Assembly: GCF_014651115.1 (NCBI RefSeq) | Contig: NZ_BMWG01000013.1 | Coordinates: 123,427-187,426, forward strand | From: Streptomyces inusitatus | Lineage (GTDB): Bacteria > Actinomycetota > Actinomycetes > Streptomycetales > Streptomycetaceae | Length of the DNA: 64,000 nucleotides | Reading direction: 5' to 3' | Shown: positions 51,604-60,847 of the stretch, in pieces | How positions within the stretch are numbered: the stretch's first letter is position 1 | Layout: each line of letters opens with the position of its first letter | Translations under genes and position numbers: made by a program | Notes under the pieces: generated by a model | The model's input: only the letters and a program-made list of their open reading frames with translations | What the model was told of the DNA's origin: nothing | The model's database searches: none

Positions 51604-52275
51604 ATGAAACCCGTGAACACCGAGCCGCCCGAGCCCACCGAACCCCCCGAGCTCGTCGACACCCCCGCGGGCCCCGCGCGCATCACCTGGCACCGCGCCC
51701 CCGGCGGCGCGCGGCTCGTCCTCGCGCTCGGCCACGGCGCGGGCGGCGGAATCGAGGCCCGCGACCTGCGCGCACTCGCCGGGGCGCTGCCCGCCGACGG
51801 GATCGCCGTCGCCCTGGTGGAGCAGCCCTGGCGGGTCGCCGGAAAGAAGGTCGCCCCCGCCCCCAGCACCCTCGACACCGCCTGGCGCGCGCTCTGGCCC
51901 GCGCTGGAGCGCCCCGGCGTCCCCGTCGTCGCGGGCGGGCGCAGCGCAGGGGCCCGGGTCGCCTGCCGCACCGGCCGGGAGCTGGGGGCCGCCGCCGTGC
52001 TCGCGCTCTCCTTCCCCCTGCACCCGCCCGGCCGACCCGAGAGCTCCCGCGCCGCCGAACTCCTCGGCACGGACCTGCCCACCCTCGTCGTCCAGGGCGC
52101 GGGCGACCCCTTCGGCAAGCCCGCCGAATTCCCCGAAGGGACGTACGGCCTGGTGGAAGTCCCCTTCGCCGACCACGGCTTCGCCGTCCCCAAGCGCGCC
52201 CCCATCACCGAGGAGCGGACCGTGAAAACCATCACAGAGGCGGTCCGCGAGTGGGCCCTCCCCCTGCGGGAATGA
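51604..52275 (+). CDS. Small alpha/beta-hydrolase (KANL3/Tex30-like)
   Basis: The 223-residue protein has an HGAGGG oxyanion motif (LALGHGAGGGIEARD), nucleophile motif GGRSAGARVA (G-x-S-x-G), TLVVQGAGDPFG (acid) and a C-terminal VPFADHGFAVP (His). It resembles the dienelactone-hydrolase/KANL3-Tex30 group. The substrate is unknown. ATG 51604 starts MKPVNTEPP; GTG 51613 is an alternative. The sigma-R promoter of sigR starts inside its last codons (52268), so its own 3' end overlaps that control site. Confidence 0.82.
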   Translation: MKPVNTEPPEPTEPPELVDTPAGPARITWHRAPGGARLVLALGHGAGGGIEARDLRALAGALPADGIAVALVEQPWRVAGKKVAPAPSTLDTAWRALWPALERPGVPVVAGGRSAGARVACRTGRELGAAAVLALSFPLHPPGRPESSRAAELLGTDLPTLVVQGAGDPFGKPAEFPEGTYGLVEVPFADHGFAVPKRAPITEERTVKTITEAVREWALPLRE

Positions 52276-52294
52276 CCAGCCGCCCGGCTCTGTT
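52268..52294 (+). promoter_or_regulatory. Sigma-R-dependent autoregulatory promoter of sigR
   Basis: GGGAAT (52268-52273) then exactly 18 bases and GTT (52292-52294) give the sigma-R consensus. It matches the sigR p2-type promoter of S. coelicolor, through which SigR activates its own operon and produces the longer sigma-R' form. The long isoform starts at ATG 52347, ~45 bases downstream. Confidence 0.85.
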
Positions 52295-52346
52295 GCAGCG
52301 GATGTCAGGACGTAGGCAACAGAGCATGGAGTAGGGAGTCCCAAGC

Positions 52347-53248
<902 letters not shown>

Positions 53249-53252
<4 letters not shown>

Positions 53253-53563
53253 GCTGCGAAGAGCCGCACGAGACGGACTGCTCGGAGGTGCTCGACCACC
53301 TCTATGAGTTCCTCGACCGTGAGATGCCCGACAGCGACTGCACCAAATTCGAGGTGCACTTCGGGGAATGCTCCCCCTGCCTGGAGAAGTACGGGCTGGA
53401 GCAGGCCGTGAAGAAGCTGGTCAAGCGGTGCTGCGGACACGACGACGTCCCCACCGACCTGAGAGCCAAGGTCATGGGCCGGATCGATCTGATCCGCTCC
53501 GGCGAGACGGTGCCCACTGAGGACATCAGCATCGCCCGCGCACAGGCCCCCCGGGCCGAGTGA
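53249..53563 (+). CDS. rsrA: Zinc-binding anti-sigma factor RsrA
   Basis: The 104-residue ZAS-type anti-sigma factor has C11, H37, C41 and C44 (HFGECSPC, the HxxxCxxC motif), plus C61/C62, matching the residues by which S. coelicolor RsrA binds zinc and senses disulfide stress. C11-C44 disulfide formation releases SigR. The ATG overlaps the sigR stop. A 19-bp terminator follows at 53585. Confidence 0.96.
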
Positions 53564-53584
53564 CCGTACCCGCATGACCCGGAT

Positions 53585-53631
53585 GTACGAAGAGGGCGCG
53601 CCGTGAATCCCGCGGCGCGCCCTCTTCGTAC
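53585..53631. terminator. 19-bp hairpin after sigR-rsrA
   Basis: GTACGAAGAGGGCGCGCCG pairs perfectly with CGGCGCGCCCTCTTCGTAC around a 9-base loop. It clearly separates sigR-rsrA from the following HD-domain genes. Confidence 0.88.
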
Positions 53632-53731
53632 GCACCGCTGTCACTCGTCTGTGCGAACAAACCGTCGCCGCACCCGCACCCCCCTCCTCAACTCGCTACC
53701 GTGACGCGCCAGACGCGAAGGGGGCGGGACA

Positions 53732-55126
53732 GTGAGGTCCGTACCGGCGACGGCACGCGCGTACATTCTCGGTGCCGTGCTCTGCGCAGCGGCATGCCTG
53801 CTGCCCTTATTCGGGCAGCGGACCACCGTCGGCTGGAGCGCCGTGGCGCTGCTCGCCGCGCTCTACGCGGGATGTGAGCTGCCCCCGCGCTGCCGCCATC
53901 TGCGCAAGGCGCTCCCGATCAGCGCGGCCTCCTTCTTCCCGGTCCTGCTCACCGCGGCCTTCCTGCTGCCGGCCCCCGCCGCCATGCTCGTCGCCGTCCC
54001 CGGCTCACTCCTCGGAAGGGTCGAGCGCGCCCCCGCCGGGCCGCGCAGGATCTGGCGCGCCGCGCAGCTCGCCCTCGCCACCTGGAGCGCGGCCAGCACC
54101 CACACCCTCCTCGGCGGCGCGCGCACCCTGAGCGAACCCGACTTCCCGCACGCCCTCGCGCCCGCCGCCGCCGCGGCCGTCGTCTTCTGCCTGGTGCTGA
54201 CCCTCCTCGAAGCGGGCATCCTCGCCACCGCCGAACGGCAGCCGGCGGGCGTCGCCTGGCGCGGCCTGGTGCTCCACTCCCTGGTCCCGCACCTCGTCCA
54301 TGGACTGGCGGGGCTGATGATGGCCGTGCTGTGGACCAGCCCCTACGGGCCCGTCTCCGCGCTCCTGGTCCTGCTGCCCATGTACATCTCCTGCTGGCTC
54401 TTCGCCCAGTACCACCGCGAACGCACCGCCCACCAGGCCACCATCCGCGCCCTCGTCCAGGCGGTCGACCTCAAGGACCGCTACACCCGGGGCCACAGCG
54501 AGAGAGTGGGCCGCGCTTCGGTGCTCATCGCCCGAGAACTGGAGATGGACGAGGAACGAATCGAAATCATTCGGTTCGCAGGCATCCTCCACGACGTGGG
54601 CAAGCTCGGAGTGCCCACCCGGATCCTCCGCAAGGACGGCCCGCTCACCCCCGAGGAGCGACGGGTGATCCAGCTCCACCCCGAGTACGGCCATGAGATC
54701 GTCCGGGGCATCGGCTTCCTCGGCGAGGCGAGGGGCGCCATCCTGCACCACCACGAACGCATGGACGGCACCGGCTACCCCTGCGGACTGGCCGGCGAAC
54801 GCATCCCGGAATTCGCCCGGGTGGTCGCCGTCGCGGACGCCTTCGACGCCATGACCTCCACCCGCTCCTACTCACGGGCCCGCCCGGTCCCCGTCGCCCT
54901 CGCCGAACTGGAGCGGTGCGCGGGCGCGCACTTCGACCCCCGCATGGTCAAAGCGCTGGTCAAAGCCCTGGACCGGCACGGCTGGGAGACCGAGGTCACC
55001 TCCACCGAGGCCAACTGCACCGAGATCGCCCCCGGCGAGTCCGCCGCCGCGAGTCCGCCCGACGTCCGGGGCATCCCGCCCCAGCCCGTCCGTGTCGCCG
55101 ACCGCACCCCGGGCGGCCCGGCGTGA
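53732..55126 (+). CDS. HD-GYP-domain membrane protein with a TTA codon
   Basis: The 464-residue protein starts at GTG 53732. It has about six N-terminal TM segments (residues ~8-240), including ILGAVLCAAACLLPLFG and VLLPMYISCWLF. A soluble HD-GYP domain follows (~245-410): RYTRGHSERVG, FAGILHDVGKLGVP at ~286, and HHERMDGTGYPCGLAG at ~339. The HHE-x-DGxGYP signature suggests a c-di-GMP or related nucleotide phosphodiesterase. Leu26 is coded by TTA (53807-53809), a rare codon whose tRNA, bldA, appears late in Streptomyces development. The next HD gene overlaps the stop (GTGA), so both depend on this codon. Confidence 0.9.
   Translation: MRSVPATARAYILGAVLCAAACLLPLFGQRTTVGWSAVALLAALYAGCELPPRCRHLRKALPISAASFFPVLLTAAFLLPAPAAMLVAVPGSLLGRVERAPAGPRRIWRAAQLALATWSAASTHTLLGGARTLSEPDFPHALAPAAAAAVVFCLVLTLLEAGILATAERQPAGVAWRGLVLHSLVPHLVHGLAGLMMAVLWTSPYGPVSALLVLLPMYISCWLFAQYHRERTAHQATIRALVQAVDLKDRYTRGHSERVGRASVLIARELEMDEERIEIIRFAGILHDVGKLGVPTRILRKDGPLTPEERRVIQLHPEYGHEIVRGIGFLGEARGAILHHHERMDGTGYPCGLAGERIPEFARVVAVADAFDAMTSTRSYSRARPVPVALAELERCAGAHFDPRMVKALVKALDRHGWETEVTSTEANCTEIAPGESAAASPPDVRGIPPQPVRVADRTPGGPA
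53807..53809 (+). promoter_or_regulatory. In-frame TTA (bldA-dependent) codon
   Basis: In CTG CCC TTA TTC GGG the third codon is TTA, in frame 25 codons after the start of the HD-GYP gene. By eye it is the only in-frame TTA I found in any accepted gene of the window. In Streptomyces TTA codons make translation depend on the bldA tRNA. Confidence 0.85.
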
Positions 55127-56520
55127 GAGAGGGCGACGAACCGTACCCGCCGCTGAGGGGAGCCGTCCCCGCCCCCCGCACGGCCGCCCGACCCGACAGC
55201 GCCCTCAGCACCGCCGTCCTCGCCCTCGTCCACACCGCCGCCGCCCTCCTCGTCTGCGCCGCGCTCTCCGTCACCCTCTGGCACGGCCTCCACGAACCCG
55301 CCTACGCCCTCGCCTTCGGCGCCCTCGTCGCCATCGGCGAGACCGTCCGCTGGGGCGCCGCGCCCCGCGAACGCGAACCCGCCCCCCTCGGCGCCGCCGG
55401 AGCCCTCGCCTACGCCCTCCTCGGCGAGTGCGGCGGCCGCCCCACCACCCACGGCGTCCTCCAGGTCGTCGCCGTCGTCTTCGCCGGCACCCTCGCCGGA
55501 GCCGTCCCCCAACTGGCCAGGGGCCAGCGGACCGCGCTCGACCACGTCGCACGCCGGGTGCTGAGCGTCGCCTTCGCCGCCGTCTGCTTCCAGCCGCTCT
55601 ACAACTCCGGCGCACTCCAGGAGTGGGGCAAGGGCGCCCCGTACGCCCTCTTCCTCATGGTCCTGATGGCGCTCACCGCGCTCTGCGACGCGGTGCTCGC
55701 CGCGCTGGTACTGCGCGTCCGCAGCGGATTCCCCTACGGCCCGCTGCTCCGCGAGGAGCTGCGCGCGCTGCCCGGCATCGGCTCCGCCGTCTGCGCCACC
55801 GGGGCCGTCATCGCGCTCGCCGTCGCCGTCGCCGGACTCTGGGCGCTGCCCGTCTTCTGCGCCCCCCTCCTCCTCGCCCAGCTCTCCTTCCGGCGGTACG
55901 AGGCGATCCGGACCACCTACCGGCAGACCATCGCCTCCCTCGCCCGCTCGACCGAGATCGCCGGTTACACCCCGCCCGGCCACGCCCGCCGGGTCGCCGA
56001 GCTGAGCTGTGCCGTCGGCCGGGAGATGGGGCTGACCGGAAACCGGCTGACCGTGCTGGAGTACGCGGCGCTGATGCACGACATTGGCCAGCTCTCCCTG
56101 GTGGACCCCGTGCCCGGCGGCGCGACCGCGCCGCTCCCGGCCGACCGGCAGCGCCGGATCGCCCTGCTCGGCGGGGCCGTCGTCCGGCAGACGGGGGTGC
56201 CCGCCGAGGTCGCCGTCGTGGTCGAGCGGCAGGCCGACCCCTACCGGGACCAGCCGCTGCCCGCCCGGATCGTCCGGGCCGTCAACGCGTACGACGATCT
56301 GACCGGGGGAGACCCCGCGCACGCCCCCGGCGCGCTGGAGCGGCTGCGGGCCGGCACCGGCCGGGACTATCACCCCGGGGTGATCGAGGCCCTGGCGAAG
56401 GTGCTGAGCCGCCGCACCGCCCCGGCGGCCCCGGCCGCTCCCGCCGCCCAGGGTCCCCGGGAGCCCTTGGGCGACGAGACCGGGCCCGCCGCCCCCGCCA
56501 CCGAGGCACACCCCGGCTGA
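55123..56520 (+). CDS. Degenerate HD-domain membrane protein, partner of the HD-GYP gene
   Basis: The 465-residue protein starts at GTG 55123, overlapping the previous stop. It has ~7 hydrophobic segments (residues ~25-290) and a cytoplasmic HD-like domain: STEIAGYTPPGHARRVAEL and YAALMHDIGQLSLVD keep the HD pair, but the HHE/GYP part is replaced by VVERQADPYRDQPLPARIV. It is therefore probably inactive as a phosphodiesterase and may be a regulatory partner of the upstream protein. The C-terminus is Pro/Ala/Gly-rich. Codon coupling suggests equal amounts of both proteins. Confidence 0.82.
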   Translation: MREGDEPYPPLRGAVPAPRTAARPDSALSTAVLALVHTAAALLVCAALSVTLWHGLHEPAYALAFGALVAIGETVRWGAAPREREPAPLGAAGALAYALLGECGGRPTTHGVLQVVAVVFAGTLAGAVPQLARGQRTALDHVARRVLSVAFAAVCFQPLYNSGALQEWGKGAPYALFLMVLMALTALCDAVLAALVLRVRSGFPYGPLLREELRALPGIGSAVCATGAVIALAVAVAGLWALPVFCAPLLLAQLSFRRYEAIRTTYRQTIASLARSTEIAGYTPPGHARRVAELSCAVGREMGLTGNRLTVLEYAALMHDIGQLSLVDPVPGGATAPLPADRQRRIALLGGAVVRQTGVPAEVAVVVERQADPYRDQPLPARIVRAVNAYDDLTGGDPAHAPGALERLRAGTGRDYHPGVIEALAKVLSRRTAPAAPAAPAAQGPREPLGDETGPAAPATEAHPG

Positions 56521-56735
56521 CCTGTGATTACGGCCCTTTTTCCGGCCGGTGAGCCCCAGGGGTCTGACCCCGGTGCCGAAGGGGTAACCCATGGGTAATG
56601 AGCCACCCCTTTGCCGGGCATGGTTGGATGCGAAAGAGGAGAGACAACCAGCGTCAAGCAGACACACGAAGCAGCATCGGGAATCACACCAACAGCGTCC
56701 GGGGCGGTGACCCGAACGACCGGCAGGCGGGAATC

Positions 56736-57740
56736 GTGAGGATCTTCGGGAAGGTACGGCATCGGCCCTCAGCCTCGTGGCGGCAGGCCACCGACCGCGC
56801 GTTCACGCTGATCGGCGACGGCCGGTACGAGGACGCCGGCGCGCTGCTGACACGGGCGGCCGACCTTGAGCCCTGGCTCTCCGAGTCCTGGTTCAATCTG
56901 GCGCTCCTGCATAAATTCCGGCACGACTGGGAGCAGGCGCGGGCCGCCGGGCTGCGCGCCGTGGCCCTGCTGGACAAGGAGGCGGGAGCCCCCGACTGGT
57001 GGAACGTCGGCATCGCCGCCACCGCCCTCCAGGACTGGCCGCTGGCCCGCCGCGCCTGGCAGGCCTACGGACTCAAGGTGCCCGGGGTGCCCACCCGCAC
57101 CGGCGGGGTGGGGGCCGGGCCCGGCGGCGAGCCGCTCGCCATGGACCTCGGCAGCGCCGCCGTGCGGCTCTCGCCCGAGGGCGAGGCCGAGGTGGTCTGG
57201 GGCCGCAGACTGGATCCGGCCCGGATGGAGGTGCTGTCGATCCCGCTGCCGTCCTCCGGGCGCCGCTGGGGCGAGGTCGTCCTCCACGACGGTGTGCCCA
57301 ACGGCGAGCGGACCACCGCCGCGGGCCCCTCCTACCCCGTCTTCGACGAGATCGAGCTGTGGGCCCCCTCACCCGTCCCCACCTGGGTGGTGCTGCTGGA
57401 GGCCGACACCGAGGCCGACCGGGACGCCCTGGAGCAGCTCGCCTCCGACGCCGGATACGCCGCCGAGGACTGGTCCTCCTCCGTGCGGCTGCTCTGCCGC
57501 TCCTGCTCCGAGAGCCGGATGCCGAGCGCCGAGGGCGAGGGCGAGCACCTCGACCCCCACGACCACAGCGAACCGGGCCACCCGGGGCCGCTCGGCCACC
57601 GCACCGCCGGGGAGCTGTGGTCGCCCGAGCGCGAATGCGGCATCGCGGCCCCCGCCGGCCTGGTGCGCGGACTCCTGGACGGCTGGGTCGCGGACAGCCC
57701 CGACAGCCGCGAGTGGCGAGATCTTGAGGAAGTCTGCTGA
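56736..57740 (+). CDS. TPR-type protein with Cys-containing C-terminus
   Basis: The 334-residue protein starts at GTG 56736 (VRIFGKVRHRP). One or two TPR-like helix pairs follow (DGRYEDAGALLTRAADLEPW, ESWFNLALLHKFRHDWEQARAAGLRAV - adjacent parts). The middle has no known domain (VLLEADTEADRDALEQLA), followed by a Cys/His part (LLCRSCSESRMPS, HDHSEPGHPG, SPERECGIAAP) that could bind a metal. The longer frame from 56598 crosses a probable leader region. It lies ~80 bases before peptide deformylase and could share a role in protein quality control, which is only positional. Confidence 0.75.
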   Translation: MRIFGKVRHRPSASWRQATDRAFTLIGDGRYEDAGALLTRAADLEPWLSESWFNLALLHKFRHDWEQARAAGLRAVALLDKEAGAPDWWNVGIAATALQDWPLARRAWQAYGLKVPGVPTRTGGVGAGPGGEPLAMDLGSAAVRLSPEGEAEVVWGRRLDPARMEVLSIPLPSSGRRWGEVVLHDGVPNGERTTAAGPSYPVFDEIELWAPSPVPTWVVLLEADTEADRDALEQLASDAGYAAEDWSSSVRLLCRSCSESRMPSAEGEGEHLDPHDHSEPGHPGPLGHRTAGELWSPERECGIAAPAGLVRGLLDGWVADSPDSREWRDLEEVC

Positions 57741-57819
57741 CCCCTGCCCTTAGGCTGTACGGACACAGTGGCCCCCCGCCGGGCGGGCCACGAGGGACCG
57801 AGGAAGGCGTACGGCTGAC

Positions 57820-58473
57820 ATGGCGTCGCAGCAGGAGACGGACCAGCAGGTCAACGAGGGTCCCGTCGTGGACGACGAGGGATACGTCGTGGACACGGAG
57901 GACTGCGAGGCACGTGAGCTCGCCCACCGGGAGCGCGGCACCTCGCGCCCGATCACGGTCGTGGGCAATCCCGTGCTCCACAAGGAGTGCGCGGACGTCA
58001 CCGAGTTCGACGACGCGCTCGCGTCGCTGATCGACGACATGTTCGCCAGCCAGCGCACCGCCGAGGGCGTGGGCCTGGCCGCCAACCAGATCGGCGTCGA
58101 CCTCAAGGTCTTCGTCTACGACTGCCCGGACGACGACGGAAACCGGCACACCGGGTACATCTGCAACCCGGTCCTGGAGGAGCTGCCGTCCGAGCTGCGG
58201 GTGCTCGACGACTCCAACGAGGGCTGCCTCTCCGTGCCGACCGCCTACGCGGAGCTGGCCCGCCCCGACTACGCGGTGGTGCGCGGCCAGGACAGGTTCG
58301 GCAACCCGGTCAAGATCCGGGGCAACGGCTACTTCGCGCGCTGCCTCCAGCACGAGACCGACCATCTCTACGGGTACCTCTACATCGACCGCCTCTCCAA
58401 GCGCGACCGCAAGGACGCGCTGAAGCAGATGGCGGAGGGCACCCCGCGCTACCCGGTCGTCCCCAACGACTGA
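57820..58473 (+). CDS. def: Peptide deformylase
   Basis: The 217-residue protein has a 40-residue acidic N-terminal extension and then the deformylase fold: GVGLAANQIG (motif 1, ~83-92), EGCLSVP with Cys136 (motif 2) and QHETDH with His178 and His182 (motif 3). These bind Fe2+ or Zn2+. It removes formyl groups from new N-termini. The C-terminal helix is KRDRKDALKQMAEG. ATG 57820 is ~11 bases after a GGAAGG-type site. A 14-bp hairpin shared with nrdS follows. Confidence 0.95.
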   Translation: MASQQETDQQVNEGPVVDDEGYVVDTEDCEARELAHRERGTSRPITVVGNPVLHKECADVTEFDDALASLIDDMFASQRTAEGVGLAANQIGVDLKVFVYDCPDDDGNRHTGYICNPVLEELPSELRVLDDSNEGCLSVPTAYAELARPDYAVVRGQDRFGNPVKIRGNGYFARCLQHETDHLYGYLYIDRLSKRDRKDALKQMAEGTPRYPVVPND

Positions 58474-58486
58474 CCCTCCCCGCCGT

Positions 58487-59503
58487 TCAGGGCCCGCTCA
58501 CACCGGTGAGCGGGCCCTGTCCCGTCTCCGCGGGGACCGCCGCCAGACGGACCGGGCCCCGGAAGGTCCGGCGGTAGATGTTCGGCGTCGTCCCGAGCGT
58601 ACGGAGGAAGTGGTGGCGCAGCGCCGCCGCGTTGCCGAATCCGGAGCGGGCCGCGATCGCCTCGACCGTCTCGTCCGTGGACTCCAGCAGCTCCTGCGCC
58701 AGCAGCACCCGCTGCCGCAGCAGCCAGCGGTACGGGGTGGTCCCCGTCTCCTGGTGGAAGCGGCGGGCGAAGGTGCGCGGCGACATGTGCGCCCGCGCGG
58801 CCAGCTGCTCGACCGTCGTCTCCCGGTCCAGATGGCGTTCCATCCAGGCCAGCACGGCGCCCACGGTGTCGTACCGGGCGCGCGGCAGCGGCCGTTCGAT
58901 GTACTGCGCCTGGCCGCCGTCGCGGTGCGGCGGCACCACCATCCGGCGGGCGATGTGGTTGGCGACCTCGGGGCCGTGCTCCTGGCGGAGCAGATGCATA
59001 CAGGCGTCGATCGCGGCGGCGGTGCCTGCGGAGGTGATGACCGGCCCCTCGTCCACGTACAGCACATCGGGGTCGACGACGGCCCGCGGACACCGCTCGG
59101 CGAGGGCCTCGGCGTGCCGCCAGTGGGTGGTGCAGCGGCGGCCGTCGAGCAGGCCCGCCGCGCCCAGGACGAAGGCGCCGCTGCACACGCCCAGCACCCT
59201 CGCGCCCCGGTCCACGGCGCGGCGCAGCGCTTCGAGCAGCTCCCCGGGGAACTCCCGGGTGGGGTAGGCGTCCCCGGTGGGCACGGCGACGAGGTCCGCC
59301 TCCTCCAGCCGTTCGAGGCCGTGGGGCGTGGTGATGCCGAATCCGGCGTCGGTCGCCAGCGCGGGACCGGCGGCCGAGACCACCGCGAAGTCGTAGAGCG
59401 GCAGCCCGTCCGCGCTGCGGTCATGGCCGAAGACCTCGCAGAGCACCCCCAGTTCGAAGGGGTGGACGCCTTCGAGGAGGACCGCGGCGACGTTTCTCAG
59501 CAT
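58487..59503 (-). CDS. nrdS: AraC-family regulator with DJ-1/PfpI (GATase1-like) domain, NrdS type
   Basis: The 338-residue protein has a GATase1/PfpI-like N-terminal domain (residues ~1-180: EGVHPFELGVLCEVFG, AVPTGDAYP, GARVLGVCSGAFVLGAAG, including the nucleophile-type Cys in VCSGAF) and two C-terminal AraC helix-turn-helix motifs (TVEQLAARAHMSPRTFARRF; AIAARSGFGNAAALRHHF). In S. coelicolor an AraC-like gene, nrdS, follows nrdAB in one operon. Here it stands ~275 bases after nrdB. ATG 59503 (MLRNVAAVLL) is chosen; the frame goes further upstream without a site. The hairpin at 59710 may weaken its expression from the nrdA promoter. Confidence 0.87.
   Translation of the reverse strand: MLRNVAAVLLEGVHPFELGVLCEVFGHDRSADGLPLYDFAVVSAAGPALATDAGFGITTPHGLERLEEADLVAVPTGDAYPTREFPGELLEALRRAVDRGARVLGVCSGAFVLGAAGLLDGRRCTTHWRHAEALAERCPRAVVDPDVLYVDEGPVITSAGTAAAIDACMHLLRQEHGPEVANHIARRMVVPPHRDGGQAQYIERPLPRARYDTVGAVLAWMERHLDRETTVEQLAARAHMSPRTFARRFHQETGTTPYRWLLRQRVLLAQELLESTDETVEAIAARSGFGNAAALRHHFLRTLGTTPNIYRRTFRGPVRLAAVPAETGQGPLTGVSGP
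58488..58519. terminator. Shared hairpin between def and nrdS
   Basis: CAGGGCCCGCTCAC pairs with GTGAGCGGGCCCTG (14 bp, loop ACCG). One arm overlaps the nrdS stop codon and last codons, so coding and terminator functions share bases. Confidence 0.8.
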
Positions 59504-59585
59504 GGGGAGAGTGTGGCAGCAATTCGATGTCCCATGACAGTGCTGCCACTGATGAATCACCCTGCCGGGTAAGACAGTTGAGGGC

Positions 59586-59825
59586 ATGGAAACACTTCTC
59601 GGCCTGCTCGCCGTCCTCGTCCTGATCGTCCTGGTCCTCCTTCCTTCGCTGTTCGGACACGCCCGTGAGCGGAGGATCGACCGGCAGCTCGGAGCGGTCC
59701 GGGAACGCGGCGGGGCCGCGGACCGATCCGCGGTCCGCGGCCCCGCGCGGGGTGCTGAGGTGTCAGCGCCGGCTCGGAATCAGAAGTCCTCGCCCAGGTC
59801 GACGGAGCCCTCGACCGCGACCTGA
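59586..59825 (+). CDS. Possible small single-pass membrane protein antisense to nrdAB transcript end
   Basis: The 79-codon frame starts METLLGLLAVLVLIVLVLLP, a convincing TM segment, then HARERRIDRQLGAVRERG. It has only a weak ribosome site (GAGGG too close to the ATG). The second half reads through a 15-bp hairpin, and the last 46 bases overlap the 3' end of nrdB, so only the first ~45 codons look natural. It is divergent from nrdS. It may be a real small gene, or chance. Confidence 0.4.
   Translation: METLLGLLAVLVLIVLVLLPSLFGHARERRIDRQLGAVRERGGAADRSAVRGPARGAEVSAPARNQKSSPRSTEPSTAT
59710..59746. terminator. 15-bp hairpin between nrdB and nrdS
   Basis: GCGGGGCCGCGGACC pairs with GGTCCGCGGCCCCGC around a 7-base loop, 34 bases after the nrdB stop. 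It can terminate the nrdAB transcript or attenuate it before nrdS. Confidence 0.75.
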
Positions 59826-60787
59826 TAGGCGGAGGGACGGCGCTCGAAGAAGTTCGTCAGCTCCTGGACGCCCTGAAGCTCCATGAAGGAGAACGGGTTC
59901 TCCGAGCCGTACACCGGGGCGAAGCCCAGCCGGGTCAGCCGCTGGTCGGCGACGCACTGGAGGTACTCGCGCATCGACTCGGTGTTCATGCCCGGGAGGC
60001 CGTCGCCGCACAGGTCCTGACCGAACTGGAGCTCGGCCTCGACGGCCTCCTTCAGCATGTCGGTGACCTGCTGCTGGAGGGCGTCGTCAAAGAGGTCCGG
60101 CTCCTCCTTGCGGACCGTGTCCACGACCTCGAAGGCGAAGTTCATGTGCATGGTCTCGTCACGGAAGACCCAGTTGGTGCCGGTGGCCAGGCCGTGCAGC
60201 AGGCCGCGCGAGCGGAACCAGTACACATAGGCGAACGCGCCGTAGAAGAACAGCCCCTCGATGCAGGCCGCGAAGCAGATCAGGTTCAGCAGGAAGCGAC
60301 GGCGGTCGGCCTTGCTCTCCAGCTGGTCGATCTTCTCGACCGAGTCCATCCACTTGAAGCAGAACTGCGCCTTCTCGCGGATCGACGGGATGTTCTCCAC
60401 CGCCGCGAAGGCCGCCGTACGGTCCTCGGGGTCGGGCAGATAGGTGTCCAGCAGCGTCAGATAGAACTGGACGTGCACCGCCTCCTCGAAGAGCTGACGG
60501 CTCAGATAGAGACGCGCCTCCGGGGAGTTGATGTGCTTGTAGAGCGTCAGCACCAGGTTGTTGGCGACGATCGAGTCACCGGTGGCGAAGAAGGCCACGA
60601 GCCGGCCGATCAGATGCTGCTCGGCGGGGGTCATCTTGGCGAGGTCGGCGACGTCGGAGTGGAGGTCGACCTCCTCCACCGTCCAGGTGTTCTTGATCGC
60701 GTCCCGGTAGCGCTCGTAGAAGTCGGGGTAGCGCATCGGGCGAAGGGTGAGCTCGAAGCCGGGGTCGAGCAGGTTTTTCTGAGACAT
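59780..60787 (-). CDS. nrdB: Class I ribonucleotide reductase, beta subunit
   Basis: The 335-residue radical-generating subunit has E101-E102-xx-H105 (LFEEAVHVQFY) with Tyr109 four residues after the His, the radical Tyr position of class Ia enzymes (E. coli Tyr122). Other di-iron ligands are in ACIEGLFF (Glu177) and RDETMHMNF (Glu211, His214). It works with NrdA to make dNTPs. ATG 60787 has no adjacent Shine-Dalgarno; GGAGGA lies 24 bases upstream across a small hairpin. The C-terminal tail GSVDLGEDF is the NrdA-binding peptide type. Confidence 0.96.
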   Translation of the reverse strand: MSQKNLLDPGFELTLRPMRYPDFYERYRDAIKNTWTVEEVDLHSDVADLAKMTPAEQHLIGRLVAFFATGDSIVANNLVLTLYKHINSPEARLYLSRQLFEEAVHVQFYLTLLDTYLPDPEDRTAAFAAVENIPSIREKAQFCFKWMDSVEKIDQLESKADRRRFLLNLICFAACIEGLFFYGAFAYVYWFRSRGLLHGLATGTNWVFRDETMHMNFAFEVVDTVRKEEPDLFDDALQQQVTDMLKEAVEAELQFGQDLCGDGLPGMNTESMREYLQCVADQRLTRLGFAPVYGSENPFSFMELQGVQELTNFFERRPSAYQVAVEGSVDLGEDF

Positions 60788-60847
60788 ACGGGTAAGGCGC
60801 GAAGCGCCGTCCTCCAGTGGGGGCGGTGGTCGGGTGACGGGCGGGAA
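60788..60847 (-). repeat. Dispersed repeat, copy B, filling the nrdA-nrdB gap
   Basis: The whole nrdA-nrdB gap is a copy of the repeat seen after moaE: hairpin GGCGC-GAA-GCGCC (60796-60808), then a 27-base G-rich core at 60819-60845 with two mismatches to 34395-34421. On the minus strand GGAGGA (60815-60810) is followed by C, the hairpin and eight bases before the nrdB ATG, so folding brings the Shine-Dalgarno to 9-base spacing. Confidence 0.75.
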
